DNA from: Pseudosporangium ferrugineum
GTDB taxonomy: Bacteria > Actinomycetota > Actinomycetes > Mycobacteriales > Micromonosporaceae
Assembly: GCF_003002065.1 (NCBI RefSeq)
Contig: NZ_PVZG01000003.1
Location: forward strand, 372,001 to 436,000
DNA: 64,000 bases
Reading direction: 5' to 3'
Made by a program: the position numbers and the translations under genes. The notes under the pieces are model-generated. The model made no database searches, was not told the origin of the DNA, and saw only the letters and a program-made list of their open reading frames with translations. Within the stretch, counting starts at the first letter, position 1. The number at the start of each line of letters is the position of its first letter. Positions 8,283 to 21,317 of the stretch are shown in pieces.

Positions 8283-9929
8283 TCAGGAGGCCTCGGCCAG
8301 CGTGGCGCTGACCGTCTGCTCCTGCCCGTTGCGGGTGAAGGTGATGGAGACGCTGTCGCCGACCTTGCCGGCCTGGATGATCGCGATCAGGTCGTCGGAG
8401 TCGTTGATCGGCTTGCCGTTGACGGACTTGATCACGTCGCCCTGCTCGACGCCGGCCTTCGCCGCCGCGCCGTTGGCGGTCACCTGGGTGACCTGGGCGC
8501 CGCCGCCCTCCGCCTCGCTGACCCCGACGCCAAGCGCGGGGTGGCTGACCTTCTGGCCGTTCATCAGGGCCTTGACCACGGTCAGCATCTTGTCGCTGGG
8601 GATCGCGAAACCGAGGCCGATGTTGCCGGAGCCGCCGCCGGAGGTGGCGATGGCCGAGTTGATGCCGATGACCTCGCCGTTGGTGTTGACCAGGGCGCCG
8701 CCGGAGTTGCCCGGGTTGATCGGCGCGTCCGTCTGGAGGAGCCCGGACATCGAGGTCGCGCCGCCCTGCGACTGCTGCTGTTGCTGCTGGCCGCCGCCGA
8801 ACGGGTTCTGCGGGGTCTCCGGCTGGCCCTCGCCGCCGGCCCGGATCGTGCGGTCCTTGGCGCTGATGATGCCCTCGGTCACCGAACCCTCGAGGCCCAG
8901 CGGGCTGCCGAGCGCCAGCACGGTGTCGCCGACCTGCATGTTCGCGCTCGAGCCGAACTGGGCCGCCTTGAGGTCGGACACCCCGTCGACCTTGATCACG
9001 GCGAGGTCCGTACGCGGGTCGGTGCCCTTGACCGTCGCCTTCTCCTTCTTGCCGTCGGCGAAGATGACCGAGACCGTGCCGCCCTGAGCCGTCGCGACGA
9101 CGTGGTTGTTGGTGACGACGTAGCCGTCGGCGCTGAGCACGACGCCGGAACCCTCGCCGTTCTCCGTCTTGACCGAGACGACGCTGTCCTTGACCAGGGA
9201 GACGATCTTCGCGAGCGACGACCGGTCGACCACCCGGGTGACCGAGGAGTTGCTGGTCTGCAGGGTGGTGGTGGCGTTGTCGTCGTCGAACGCGAGGGCG
9301 GCGGCCGCGCCGACCCCGCCGGCGCCGAGCGCCAGCACGACGGCGGCCGCGCCGGTGACCAGGATCCGGCGGGTGCGCGCGGCACGCTCCGGGTCCCGCC
9401 GCGGCTCGGTGCCGACCGGCGCCGCCCAGATCGGCGCCTCGGTCTGCGGAGCGCCGCCACCGGGCTGCTCATACCCGGCCGCGTACCCGGACTGCGGCGG
9501 ATACTGCTGCCCCGGGTAGCCGGGCGCGGCGTAAGGCTGCTGCCCGGCCGGACCGTACGCCCCGGCCTGAGCGGGCTGCCAGGGCGACCCCACCCACTGA
9601 CCGGCCGCCGGCGGCGCCGAGTGCGGCTGACCCGGCACGGGCGGCGCCGAGTGCGGCTGACCCGGCACGGGCGGCGCCGACTGCGGCTGACCGGGAGCGG
9701 GCGGTGCGGATTGCGGCTGGCCCGGCGCCGGGGCCTGCCAGGGCGCCGGCTGGTCCGGCGCCGGCTGGTTGAGCGCCGGCTGGCTCAGCACCGGCTGCTG
9801 CGCCGTGACCTCGGACTGCCCCCGCTCCGGGCTGCTGCCTGCTGCCGGGGAGGCGTCCGCGGGCCGGTGCGACTGGTCCTCGGGCGAGGAGTTCTCGTGC
9901 CGCTGCGGGTTGGTCTCGTGCTCGTTCAT
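8283..9929 (-). CDS. HtrA/DegP-type membrane-anchored serine protease with PDZ domain (PepD-like)
   Basis: 548 residues. The cytoplasmic N-terminal 180 residues are Pro/Gln rich and include four ten-residue PGQPxSAPPx repeats; one membrane helix spans about 188-214; the trypsin-like domain has His276 (TNNHVV), Asp308 (RTDLAV) and Ser409 (NPGNSGGAL); a PDZ domain follows (about 455-545). A QQQQQQ insert at 381-386 lies in a protease loop. It degrades or refolds damaged envelope proteins. It lies downstream of a histidine kinase and a response regulator, the order of M. tuberculosis mprA-mprB-pepD. The ATG at 9929 is chosen; the open frame runs on upstream but only overlaps the kinase gene on the same strand. 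A motif 46 bp upstream matches that of the regulator. Confidence 0.93.
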   Translation of the reverse strand: MNEHETNPQRHENSSPEDQSHRPADASPAAGSSPERGQSEVTAQQPVLSQPALNQPAPDQPAPWQAPAPGQPQSAPPAPGQPQSAPPVPGQPHSAPPVPGQPHSAPPAAGQWVGSPWQPAQAGAYGPAGQQPYAAPGYPGQQYPPQSGYAAGYEQPGGGAPQTEAPIWAAPVGTEPRRDPERAARTRRILVTGAAAVVLALGAGGVGAAAALAFDDDNATTTLQTSNSSVTRVVDRSSLAKIVSLVKDSVVSVKTENGEGSGVVLSADGYVVTNNHVVATAQGGTVSVIFADGKKEKATVKGTDPRTDLAVIKVDGVSDLKAAQFGSSANMQVGDTVLALGSPLGLEGSVTEGIISAKDRTIRAGGEGQPETPQNPFGGGQQQQQQSQGGATSMSGLLQTDAPINPGNSGGALVNTNGEVIGINSAIATSGGGSGNIGLGFAIPSDKMLTVVKALMNGQKVSHPALGVGVSEAEGGGAQVTQVTANGAAAKAGVEQGDVIKSVNGKPINDSDDLIAIIQAGKVGDSVSITFTRNGQEQTVSATLAEAS

Positions 9930-9974
9930 GGGGACAACATTGCCCCCGACCGCTCCGACTGGCCTGTGCTCACC

Positions 9975-9991
9975 CTGAAGGTTTTCTGTGA
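9975..9991 (-). promoter_or_regulatory. Candidate response-regulator site before htrA
   Basis: On the coding strand TCACAGAAAACCTTCAG. The same 17-mer with one change lies upstream of the response regulator, and in both cases the motif edge is 46 bp from the ATG. The ACAG and TCAG half-units are 11 bp apart, the spacing that OmpR-family regulators favour. Confidence 0.6.
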
Positions 9992-10011
9992 ATGGCGAAG
10001 CACCCGGAACG

Positions 10012-11571
10012 TCACGTTTCGTCGGGTACGAGCGCGGGCAGAGAGACCCGGAACGTGGCTCCTTGACCGGGTTCGCTGATGACCTCCACGGCGCCGTGGT
10101 GGGCCCGTACGATCGCCGCCACGATGGCCAGCCCGAGGCCCGTGCCGGTGGCCTCCCGGTCGGTGCGCCGGGTCCGCGCCTCGTCCGCCCGGTAGAACCG
10201 CTCGAAGATGTGTTCACGCTGCTCAGGAGTCAGCCCCGGGCCGGTGTCCGCGATCTCCACGACCGCCCGGTTGCCCTCCGCCGTGGACAGCGACAGGGTC
10301 ACCGAGGCCTCCGGCGGGGTGTGCACGAGGGCGTTGGTCATGAGGTTGCCGATCACCTGCCGCAGCCGGGCGTCGTCCCCGTACGCGATCAGTCTCTCCG
10401 GCTCGTCGCGGATCTCCAGCTCGATCGTGCGTTCCGGCGCGGTCGCCTGTGCCGCCTGCACGGCATCCAGCGCGAGCACAGGAAGCTCCACCGGCGCGAG
10501 CTCGAGCGGCCGCTCCCGGTCCAGCCGGGCGAGCAGCAGCAGATCCTCGACGAGCAGCCCCATCCTGGAGGCCTCGTCCTCGATCCGGCGCAGGATCTTC
10601 GCGGTGTCCTCGGGGTCGGCCACCGCGCCCTGGCGGTAGAGCTCCGCGAAGCCTCGGATGGACGTCAGCGGCGTACGCAACTCGTGCGAGGCGTCCGCGA
10701 CGAACTGCCGCATCTTCCCCTCGGAGCGCACCGCCCGGGCCTCGGACGCGCGGGCCGCCTCGGCGGCGTCGCGGGCCTGGGACTCCGCCGCCCGGGCCGC
10801 CGTCTCGGAGAGCGCGCGGGCGGTGAAGGCCGCCTCGATCTGCGCGAGCATCGCGTTGAGCGCGCGGGACAGCTTGCCCAGCTCGGTCTGCGGCTCGCCC
10901 TCATCGGGCTCCGGATCGGGTACGCGCTGGGTCAGGTCCCCGGCCGCGATGGCCGCCGCGGTGCGCTCGATCTGGACCAGCGGGATGAGGCTCTGCCGCA
11001 CGATCGCCGCCCCGATCGCCGCGAGGGCGAACAGCACACCGGCGCCGACCAGGGTGTCGACCCAGACGAGCCGGCTGATCGCGTCGTCGATGCCGACCAG
11101 CCGCTGGCCGACGTGCAGCACCGACCCGTTGCTGAGATAGGTGACCAGCATCCGCCAGTGCACCGTGCCGTCGGTGGAGTTGACCGTGTACGCCTTGCCG
11201 ATGTGCTTGCTGACCTGGTCGACGCCCTTGAGCAGCGGCGGGAGCTGGGCCGGCGACAGCGCGCGGTCGTACTTCTCGTCCTCCGGGTCGCCGATGCCGT
11301 CCATCGTCGTGGCGTTGACGTAGTAGTCGGCGGGCAGCACGATCCGCTCGTTGGGCCGCAGGTCGTCGAGCGTCTCGGTGAACTGCGACAGCTGCACGTC
11401 GAGCCGGTCGATCATGTAGCGGTGCAGCGCGTACGTGCTCGCCGCGCTGATCAGGGTGAGGGCGGCGAAGACCAGGGCGAGCACGGACGCGACGAGCTTG
11501 GTGCGCAGCGGCACCCGGCGCAGCCCGGTCTGCAGCGGGACGTGACCGCGGACCCGGTCGGTGAGGGTCAC
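10012..11571 (-). CDS. Sensor histidine kinase, MprB/OmpR-partner type
   Basis: 519 residues, GTG start seven bases after the regulator stop. A first helix (about 26-46), an extracytoplasmic sensor of some 120 residues, a second helix (about 170-190), HAMP (about 191-245), a coiled-coil stretch rich in Ala/Glu, then HisKA with the phospho-acceptor His296 in DASHELRTPLTSIRGF, and HATPase_c with N box (GNLMTNALVHT), G1 (DTGPGL) and G2 (GTGLGLAIV). It would autophosphorylate on sensing an envelope signal and pass the phosphate to the adjacent regulator. Its position between regulator and HtrA protease points to envelope or cell-wall stress. Similar in plan to MprB. Confidence 0.9.
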   Translation of the reverse strand: MTLTDRVRGHVPLQTGLRRVPLRTKLVASVLALVFAALTLISAASTYALHRYMIDRLDVQLSQFTETLDDLRPNERIVLPADYYVNATTMDGIGDPEDEKYDRALSPAQLPPLLKGVDQVSKHIGKAYTVNSTDGTVHWRMLVTYLSNGSVLHVGQRLVGIDDAISRLVWVDTLVGAGVLFALAAIGAAIVRQSLIPLVQIERTAAAIAAGDLTQRVPDPEPDEGEPQTELGKLSRALNAMLAQIEAAFTARALSETAARAAESQARDAAEAARASEARAVRSEGKMRQFVADASHELRTPLTSIRGFAELYRQGAVADPEDTAKILRRIEDEASRMGLLVEDLLLLARLDRERPLELAPVELPVLALDAVQAAQATAPERTIELEIRDEPERLIAYGDDARLRQVIGNLMTNALVHTPPEASVTLSLSTAEGNRAVVEIADTGPGLTPEQREHIFERFYRADEARTRRTDREATGTGLGLAIVAAIVRAHHGAVEVISEPGQGATFRVSLPALVPDET

Positions 11572-11578
11572 CGGTGGC

Positions 11579-12295
11579 TCAGGCCGCGGGTTTGCGCAGG
11601 ACGTACCCGACGCCGCGGAGCGTGTGGATCAGCCGTGGCTGCACGTTGTCCACCTTGCGCCGCAGATAGGAGATGTACGACTCCACGATGTTGTCGTCGC
11701 CCCGGAAGTCGTACTTCCACACGTGGTCGAGTATCTGCGCCTTGGAGAGCACGCGGTTGGCGTTGAGCATCAGGTAACGCAGAAGCTTGAACTCGGTCGG
11801 CGACAGCTGCACCCGCTGGCCGGCGCGGTAGACCTCGTGCGTCTCCTCGTCGAGCTCCAGGTCGGCGAAGACCAGCCGCGACGGCTCCTCGTCGCCGGCG
11901 GTGGTGCGGCGCAGCACGGCCCGGATGCGGGCGGTGAGCTCCTCCAGGCTGAACGGCTTGGTGACGTAGTCGTCGCCGCCGAGGGTGAGCCCGCGGATCT
12001 TGTCGTCGGTGCCGTCGCGGGCGGTCAGGAAGACCACCGGCGTGCGGGCGCCGCCCTCGCGCATGAGCCGGATGACCTCGAAGCCGTCGAGGTCGGGCAG
12101 CATCACGTCAAGGACGACGAGGTCGGGGGTGGCGCTCTTGGCCGCGCTGACCGCCGCGCTGCCGCTGGTCGCGGTGCTGACGTCGAACCCGGCGAAGCGC
12201 AGGCTGGCGGAGAGCAGCTCGAGGATGTTCGCGTCGTCCTCGACCACGAGGAGCTTCGCCTCGCTCTGCTTGCCCTGGGTCTGTGTAGCGGCCAT
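11579..12295 (-). CDS. OmpR/PhoB-family response regulator (MprA-like)
   Basis: 238 residues. The receiver domain (about 14-130) has the acidic pair at ED20-D21, phospho-acceptor Asp63 (VVLDVMLPD), the conserved Thr in FLTARD and Lys in YVTKPFS. The winged-helix domain (about 145-235) has the family's LSPTEFKLLRYLM and SYISYLRRKVD stretches and ends in HTLRGVGYVLR. The ATG at 12295 is chosen because it sets the same 46-bp distance to the upstream motif as in htrA; an ATG nine bases upstream (MEPM) is possible. First gene of the regulator-kinase unit, probably autoregulated. Confidence 0.92.
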   Translation of the reverse strand: MAATQTQGKQSEAKLLVVEDDANILELLSASLRFAGFDVSTATSGSAAVSAAKSATPDLVVLDVMLPDLDGFEVIRLMREGGARTPVVFLTARDGTDDKIRGLTLGGDDYVTKPFSLEELTARIRAVLRRTTAGDEEPSRLVFADLELDEETHEVYRAGQRVQLSPTEFKLLRYLMLNANRVLSKAQILDHVWKYDFRGDDNIVESYISYLRRKVDNVQPRLIHTLRGVGYVLRKPAA

Positions 12296-12340
12296 GGGCT
12301 CCATCTTCACGCAGACCCCTGCGGCTGCGCTGCACGCATG

Positions 12341-12357
12341 CTGAAAGTTTTCTGTGA
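12341..12357 (-). promoter_or_regulatory. Candidate autoregulatory site before the response regulator
   Basis: On the coding strand TCACAGAAAACTTTCAG, 16 of 17 bases identical to the site before htrA and at the same distance from the chosen start. It lies in the 67-bp gap between the acyltransferase stop and the regulator start. Confidence 0.6.
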
Positions 12358-12362
12358 GCCCG

Positions 12363-13130
12363 CTAGGCGGCAAGATCGAAGGTGGCGGACCGGAGTCCCG
12401 CGGAGGCCTGCGCCGCCCGCGCCAGCGACCGGCGGTCCGCGCCCGGCTCCGGACGCAGCGGCGCGGACCCGACGAGCGTCACGGTGAGCCCCCGCAACGC
12501 TGCCACGCGGCGTACCGAGGACCACAGGGTGTCGTCGCCGATGAAGGAGGCGGACGGGGAGGCGTACCGGATGGTGATCGGCACGACCGGGACTCGGGCG
12601 TCGACCGCGGCCTGGAACAGCGCGGGCCGGAAGCGGCCCCGCTCCGCGCCGCAGGAGGTGGTGCCCTCCGGGAAGACCGCGACCGAGCGACCGGCCCGCA
12701 ACGCCGCGGCGGCCTCGGCCACGGTCGCCGGCAGGCGCTTCGGGCGCGACCGGTCGACGAAGATCACGCCGGCCGCCCGGGCCAGCGCGCCGACCGCCGG
12801 CCAGGCGCCCACCTCACGCTTGGCGACCAGCGTCATCGGGGCGACCGCGAGCAGGCCGAGCACGTCCAGCCAGGAGACATGGTTGGCGACGAGCAGGCTG
12901 CCGGGCCGCGGCGCCGGGCCGCACCACACCAGCTTCACCCCCAGGGCCGCGAGCAGCGCGCGGGCGACGGTCCGGAGGGCGGCACCGCGCAGCAGCGGCA
13001 CGAGCAGAAGACCGCTCATCAGTACGGCGGCAGCGGTCACCAACCGCAACACCGTGACGGCCCCGTGCACGGCTTCGTCACCGCCGGGCCGGCACTGCGG
13101 GCCGCACGCCGACACGGGCTGCCACGTCAT
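12363..13130 (-). CDS. PlsC-type 1-acyl-glycerol-3-phosphate/lyso-ornithine lipid O-acyltransferase
   Basis: 255 residues. Membrane segment near the N terminus, then the acyltransferase motifs NHVSWLD (the NHxxxxD catalytic motif), FVDRS, VFPEGTTS and a VPVVPITIRY block. The family moves fatty acyl groups from acyl-ACP or acyl-CoA to a free hydroxyl. The ATG overlaps the stop of the upstream GNAT-like gene by four bases (ATGA), so the two are coupled. This pairing matches OlsB followed by OlsA, which make ornithine lipids; a plain phosphatidic-acid role is the alternative. Confidence 0.85.
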   Translation of the reverse strand: MTWQPVSACGPQCRPGGDEAVHGAVTVLRLVTAAAVLMSGLLLVPLLRGAALRTVARALLAALGVKLVWCGPAPRPGSLLVANHVSWLDVLGLLAVAPMTLVAKREVGAWPAVGALARAAGVIFVDRSRPKRLPATVAEAAAALRAGRSVAVFPEGTTSCGAERGRFRPALFQAAVDARVPVVPITIRYASPSASFIGDDTLWSSVRRVAALRGLTVTLVGSAPLRPEPGADRRSLARAAQASAGLRSATFDLAA

Positions 13131-13891
13131 CGCGTGGCCCCGAGGAAGTGCCGCCGGTAGCGGGGGTCCATCCGGTCCATGGAGAACAGCACGTAGAAGT
13201 CCGCGCAGTCGAAGTCCGGGTCGTACGCGGGCTCCCCGCACACCCAGCTGCCCAGCCGCAGATAGCCCTTGAGCAGCGGCGGCGGCTGCACCCGCGGATC
13301 GCCCACGAGCGTGGTCCCGGCGAGCCAGTTCCGGCGCGGCTGGACCCGCAGCGCCGGCGGCGACATGTGCCGGCTCTGCACCCGGGCCCACACTCCCGCG
13401 GCCGTGTGCCCGCCGTCGCCGAGCGGCACCGAGGCGCACCCGCCCAGCCAGCGCAGGTTGTTGAGGTGCAGATAGCGGGCGATCCCGGCCCACATGAGGT
13501 TGACCACGGCGCCGGAGCGGTGGTCGGGGTGCACGCAGGAGCGCCCGGTCTCGACGAGCTGGTCGCGCAGCGGGCGCAGGCCGCTCAGGTTGAACTCGCC
13601 GTCGCCGTAGCGGCGGCCGGCGCGCTCGGCGCCCCGCGGCGTCATCATCCGGTAGGTGCCGACGACGGCGCCGGTGGCGTCGTCGCGGACGATCAGGTGG
13701 TCGCAGAACTCGTCGAACTCGTCCACGTCCCGCCCGTCGGGGGTGGCGCCGCGCAGGGTGGCGCCCAGTTCGGTGCCGAAGACGTCGTGACGCAGCCGTT
13801 GCGCGGCCGCGACCTGACCGGCGTCGTCGGCGATGAGGAGCGTGTAGCCGCTGGTCCCGGTGGATGCGGCGGCGGTCATCAGTACCGTCAT
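13127..13891 (-). CDS. GNAT-fold acyltransferase of the OlsB/hemolysin-like family (candidate ornithine N-acyltransferase)
   Basis: 254 residues. The stretch AAAQRLRHDVFGTELGA near the N terminus, DEFDEFCDHLIVRD, and GRSCVHPDHRSGAVVNLMWAG are hallmarks of the OlsB-type GNAT family that transfers a hydroxy-acyl chain to the alpha-amino group of ornithine. It is coupled by an ATGA overlap to a PlsC-type acyltransferase. Together they could make phosphate-free ornithine lipids. The chosen ATG at 13891 has only a weak ribosome-binding site; another ATG lies at 13879. The frame is open further upstream but codes nothing recognisable and would overlap the divergent gene. Confidence 0.8.
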   Translation of the reverse strand: MTVLMTAAASTGTSGYTLLIADDAGQVAAAQRLRHDVFGTELGATLRGATPDGRDVDEFDEFCDHLIVRDDATGAVVGTYRMMTPRGAERAGRRYGDGEFNLSGLRPLRDQLVETGRSCVHPDHRSGAVVNLMWAGIARYLHLNNLRWLGGCASVPLGDGGHTAAGVWARVQSRHMSPPALRVQPRRNWLAGTTLVGDPRVQPPPLLKGYLRLGSWVCGEPAYDPDFDCADFYVLFSMDRMDPRYRRHFLGATR

Positions 13892-13991
13892 GAGAACTGT
13901 GTAAGGCTCCCGATTGCCGCTGGCGTGGCGCACCGGGTGGCGCTGGATGACAGCTGAGTGAACGTCGTACGGGCATGAGAGGGTCAGGCGC

Positions 13992-14642
13992 ATGATGATC
14001 CCGGCGCGTTTCCACGGTCCGCCCGCCTCGGGCAACGGCGGCTGGTCCGCCGGGGCTTTCGCCGTCGCGTGCGGGGCCGGCGCCGACGGCCGGGCCTTCC
14101 AGGTCACCCTGCGCGTGCCGCCGCCCCTCGACACACCGCTCATCGTGGCGGCGGGCAGGGTGCTCGACCCGGCCGGCACGCTGGTCGCGGAGGTCGAGCC
14201 GGACGCCGACGCCGGCCCCGGGGTGCCGATCGCGGACCCGGCGGACGCGCAGCCGTATCCGGGGCTCGCCGAGCACCCGTTCCCGACCTGCTACGTGTGC
14301 GGCCCCGGGCATCCCGACGGCCTGCGGATCTTCCCGGGCCCGCTGCCCGACGGCCGGCTGGCCGCGGCCTGGACCGTCCCGGCGGACGTCTCGGTCGAGA
14401 CGGTGTGGGCCGCGCTGGACTGCCCCGGCGGATGGTCTGCCCTCCAGAGCCGCCGGGTGTTCCTGCTCGGCCGGATCGCGGCGGCCGTCGACGCGCTGCC
14501 CGCCCCCGGTGAGCGCTGCGTGGTGGTGGCCGCGCCGGTCGCCGCCGAGGGACGCAAGGCGCTGGTCGACACGGCGGTCTACGGCGCGAACGGCACGCCG
14601 CTCGCCCGGGCAAGGGCAACGTGGGTGGCGCTGAACCGGTAG
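13992..14642 (+). CDS. Hotdog-fold thioesterase-like protein
   Basis: 216 residues. The central block FPTCYVCGPGHPDGLRIFPGP followed by WTVPADV and WAALDCPGGWSAL is typical of a family of actinobacterial hotdog-fold proteins related to PaaI-type thioesterases; the end segment (GRKALVDTAVYGANGTPLARARATWVAL) is the usual last strand pair. The two ATG codons at 13992 and 13995 follow GAGAGGG at a good distance. It is divergent from the acyltransferase pair, with a 100-bp shared promoter gap, so a role in lipid or acyl metabolism is possible. Exact substrate unknown. Confidence 0.75.
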   Translation: MMIPARFHGPPASGNGGWSAGAFAVACGAGADGRAFQVTLRVPPPLDTPLIVAAGRVLDPAGTLVAEVEPDADAGPGVPIADPADAQPYPGLAEHPFPTCYVCGPGHPDGLRIFPGPLPDGRLAAAWTVPADVSVETVWAALDCPGGWSALQSRRVFLLGRIAAAVDALPAPGERCVVVAAPVAAEGRKALVDTAVYGANGTPLARARATWVALNR

Positions 14643-14675
14643 GTTGATCCATCAGCCGACGGACAGGAGCGAGCG

Positions 14676-15589
<914 letters not shown>

Positions 15590-15593
<4 letters not shown>

Positions 15594-16420
15594 ACCTGGT
15601 GCGAGCCGAGCTGCTCAAGATCCGTACCACCAACACCTGGTGGATCTTCGGGCTCATCGCCCTGCCGCTGTGGGCGCTCACCCTGCTGGTCAACTGGGCC
15701 AGCAGCAGCGCCCTGCTGGGCATGGACCCGAACGAGCCCGGGCTGGACGCCGACCAGGCCGAGCAGACCCGGGTGGCCGCCGAGGCCGTGAACGTCGCCA
15801 CCAACCTCTACACCAGCGGCCAGTTCTTCGGCGTGCTCGTGGTGCTGCTGCTCGCCGCGATCGTGGTGACCAACGAGTTCTTCCACCAGACCGCGACCAC
15901 GACGTTCCTGGTCACCCCGCGCCGCGAGGCGGTCGTGCTGGCCAAGCTCGCCGCCTCGGTGGTGCTCGGCCTGATCTTCTGGCTGGTCACCACGCTGCTC
16001 AACCTGGCGCTCGTGCCGCTGATCCTGAACGCGCTCGACGTCGGGGTGCAGCTGGGAGAGCCGGCGGTGTGGCGGGCCATCGGGCTCAACGCGCTGGCGT
16101 ACGCGCTGTGGGCGGTCCTCGGCGTCGGCGCCGGCGTGCTGATCCGCAGCCAGATCGGCGCCACGATCACCCTCAGCACGGTGTACGTGATCGGCTTCCT
16201 CGGCGCCGCGACGGTCTTCGCCCTGCTGACCCCGCGGATCGGCGACTGGTTCGGCAACCTTCAGGTGCTCGTGCCGCCGCTCGCCTCGCAGCTCATGATC
16301 GCCGGCACCGAACTCCCCGGTAACCCGCCCCGCTGGGTGGGCGCGGTCGTGCTGATCGGGTACGCCCTGCTCGCGGGCGGACTCGGCACCTGGATCACGA
16401 AGAAACGGGACATCACCTGA
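15590..16420 (+). CDS. ABC-2 type transporter permease
   Basis: 276 residues. MNLVRAELLKIRTTNTWWIF is the usual cytoplasmic start of ABC-2 permeases that pair with DrrA-like ATPases. About six membrane segments follow, with a FFHQTATTTFLVTPRR loop typical of this family. The ATG lies inside the stop of the ATPase gene (ATGA), so the two form one complex. The substrate cannot be read from the sequence. Confidence 0.88.
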
Positions 16421-16485
16421 CGTATCCACCAGGTGACACATCTCTCTTGAGCCTCATCCGTTGGTCACAGTCCGGACGTGCGCAT

Positions 16486-16511
16486 GGCTACGCCAATCTC
16501 ACGGCGTAGCC
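16486..16511. promoter_or_regulatory. Perfect inverted repeat upstream of kgd
   Basis: GGCTACGCC (16486-16494) and GGCGTAGCC (16503-16511) form a 9-bp stem with an 8-base loop in the 141-bp gap between the permease and kgd. It may end the transporter operon or act as an operator; a TTGACG hexamer overlaps its right edge at 16512. Undecided. Confidence 0.45.
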
Positions 16512-16561
16512 TTGACGCCGAAATCCTTCGTCCCCTGTGACAAAGGTCGCGTGCTGACAAC

Positions 16562-20329
<3,768 letters not shown>

Positions 20330-20343
20330 CGCGACCCGTTCCC

Positions 20344-20375
20344 GCAGCGCCCCGTCGTCCGCGGCGGGGCGCTGC
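20344..20375 (+). terminator. Hairpin terminator after kgd
   Basis: A 14-bp stem (20344-20357 with 20362-20375, one G-U pair) with a TCCG loop begins 15 bp after the kgd stop. No U-tract. The next gene starts 18 bp later and so probably has its own signal or is read through. Confidence 0.75.
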
Positions 20376-20392
20376 TGCATAGGATCCGAGGC

Positions 20393-20572
20393 ATGTACTT
20401 CACCGATCGAGGCATCGAAGAGCTGGTCGAGCGGCGCGGCGGGGAGACCGTGACGCTGGAGTGGGTGGCCGAGCAGCTGCGGACGTTCGTGGACGTCAAC
20501 CCGGAGTTCGAGACGCCGATCGAGCGCTTCGCGACGTGGCTGGCCCGTGACGACGAGGACGATGAGGAGTAG
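20393..20572 (+). CDS. Small conserved protein, DUF6104-like
   Basis: 59 residues: begins MYFTDRGIEELVERRGGE, contains VTLEWVAEQLRTFVDVNPEFE and ends in an acidic DDEDDEE tail. It matches my recollection of the DUF6104 family that sits after kgd in Streptomyces. The helical, acidic make-up suggests a soluble regulatory or adaptor protein; function unknown. The AAA ATPase start lies inside its last codons. Confidence 0.75.
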   Translation: MYFTDRGIEELVERRGGETVTLEWVAEQLRTFVDVNPEFETPIERFATWLARDDEDDEE

Positions 20573-21278
20573 CGGCGAGGGCCGGCCGATCCGCCGGATC
20601 GAGCGGGACCCGCTGGCCGAGGTCGACCGTACGGCGTGGTGGGCGGCGATCCCGGCGGTGGCGGCGCTGCTCGACCACGGGCTGAACATCCCGGCCGGCG
20701 TCACGTTCCTCGTCGGCGAGAACGGGTCCGGCAAGTCCACACTGATCGAGGCGCTCGCCGCCGCCCACGGGCTGAACCCCGAGGGCGGCTCGCGCGATGC
20801 CCGGCACAGCAGCCGGGTCACCGAATCGCCGCTGGGTGAGGCGCTGAAGGTGATCCGCACCCCGGGGCGCCGGGCGAACGCGTATTTCCTGCGCGCCGAG
20901 ACGATGCACGGGCTCTACACGTACCTGGAGAGCCTGCCGGGGTCCCCGGACCACGACCTGCACGACCGGAGCCACGGCGAGGGCTTCCTCGAACTGCTCG
21001 CCCGCAAGTTCCGGGGGTACGGCTTCTACCTCATGGACGAGCCCGAGGCGCCGCTGTCGTTCACGTCGACGCTCGGGCTGCTGGCCCGCCTCGACGCGCT
21101 CCGGGCCGACGGCGCCCAGATCGTGGTCGCCACCCATTCGCCCCTGCTCACCGCCCTGCCCGGCGCGACCATCCTGGAGCTCGGCGAGCACGGCATCCGG
21201 CGTACGGCCTGGGACGAGCTCGAGGTCGTCGGGCACTGGCGGCGCTTCCTGGGCGACCCGGGCAGTTATATGCGCTGA
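20562..21278 (+). CDS. AAA-family ATPase with ABC/SMC-like nucleotide-binding fold
   Basis: 238 residues from ATG 20562 (a GTG at 20547 is also in frame). Walker A GENGSGKST, a Walker B-like YGFYLMDEPEAPLS and a switch VVATHSPLLTAL place it in the AAA_21/AAA_15-type group of predicted ATPases related to ABC and OLD proteins. It is stand-alone, with no nuclease domain and no membrane part. The ATG lies inside the end of the small upstream gene, so the two are coupled. Such proteins are common in actinobacteria and undefined in function. Confidence 0.8.
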   Translation: MRSSGEGRPIRRIERDPLAEVDRTAWWAAIPAVAALLDHGLNIPAGVTFLVGENGSGKSTLIEALAAAHGLNPEGGSRDARHSSRVTESPLGEALKVIRTPGRRANAYFLRAETMHGLYTYLESLPGSPDHDLHDRSHGEGFLELLARKFRGYGFYLMDEPEAPLSFTSTLGLLARLDALRADGAQIVVATHSPLLTALPGATILELGEHGIRRTAWDELEVVGHWRRFLGDPGSYMR

Positions 21279-21317
21279 ATTTGTCGTACGCCCCCGCTAG
21301 GTTCAGCACGCTGATCG

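Noticed and set aside
9930..10217. N-terminal extension of HtrA into the kinase gene
   Set aside because: It would overlap the kinase on the same strand in another frame; MNEHETN at 9929 has the motif at the right distance.
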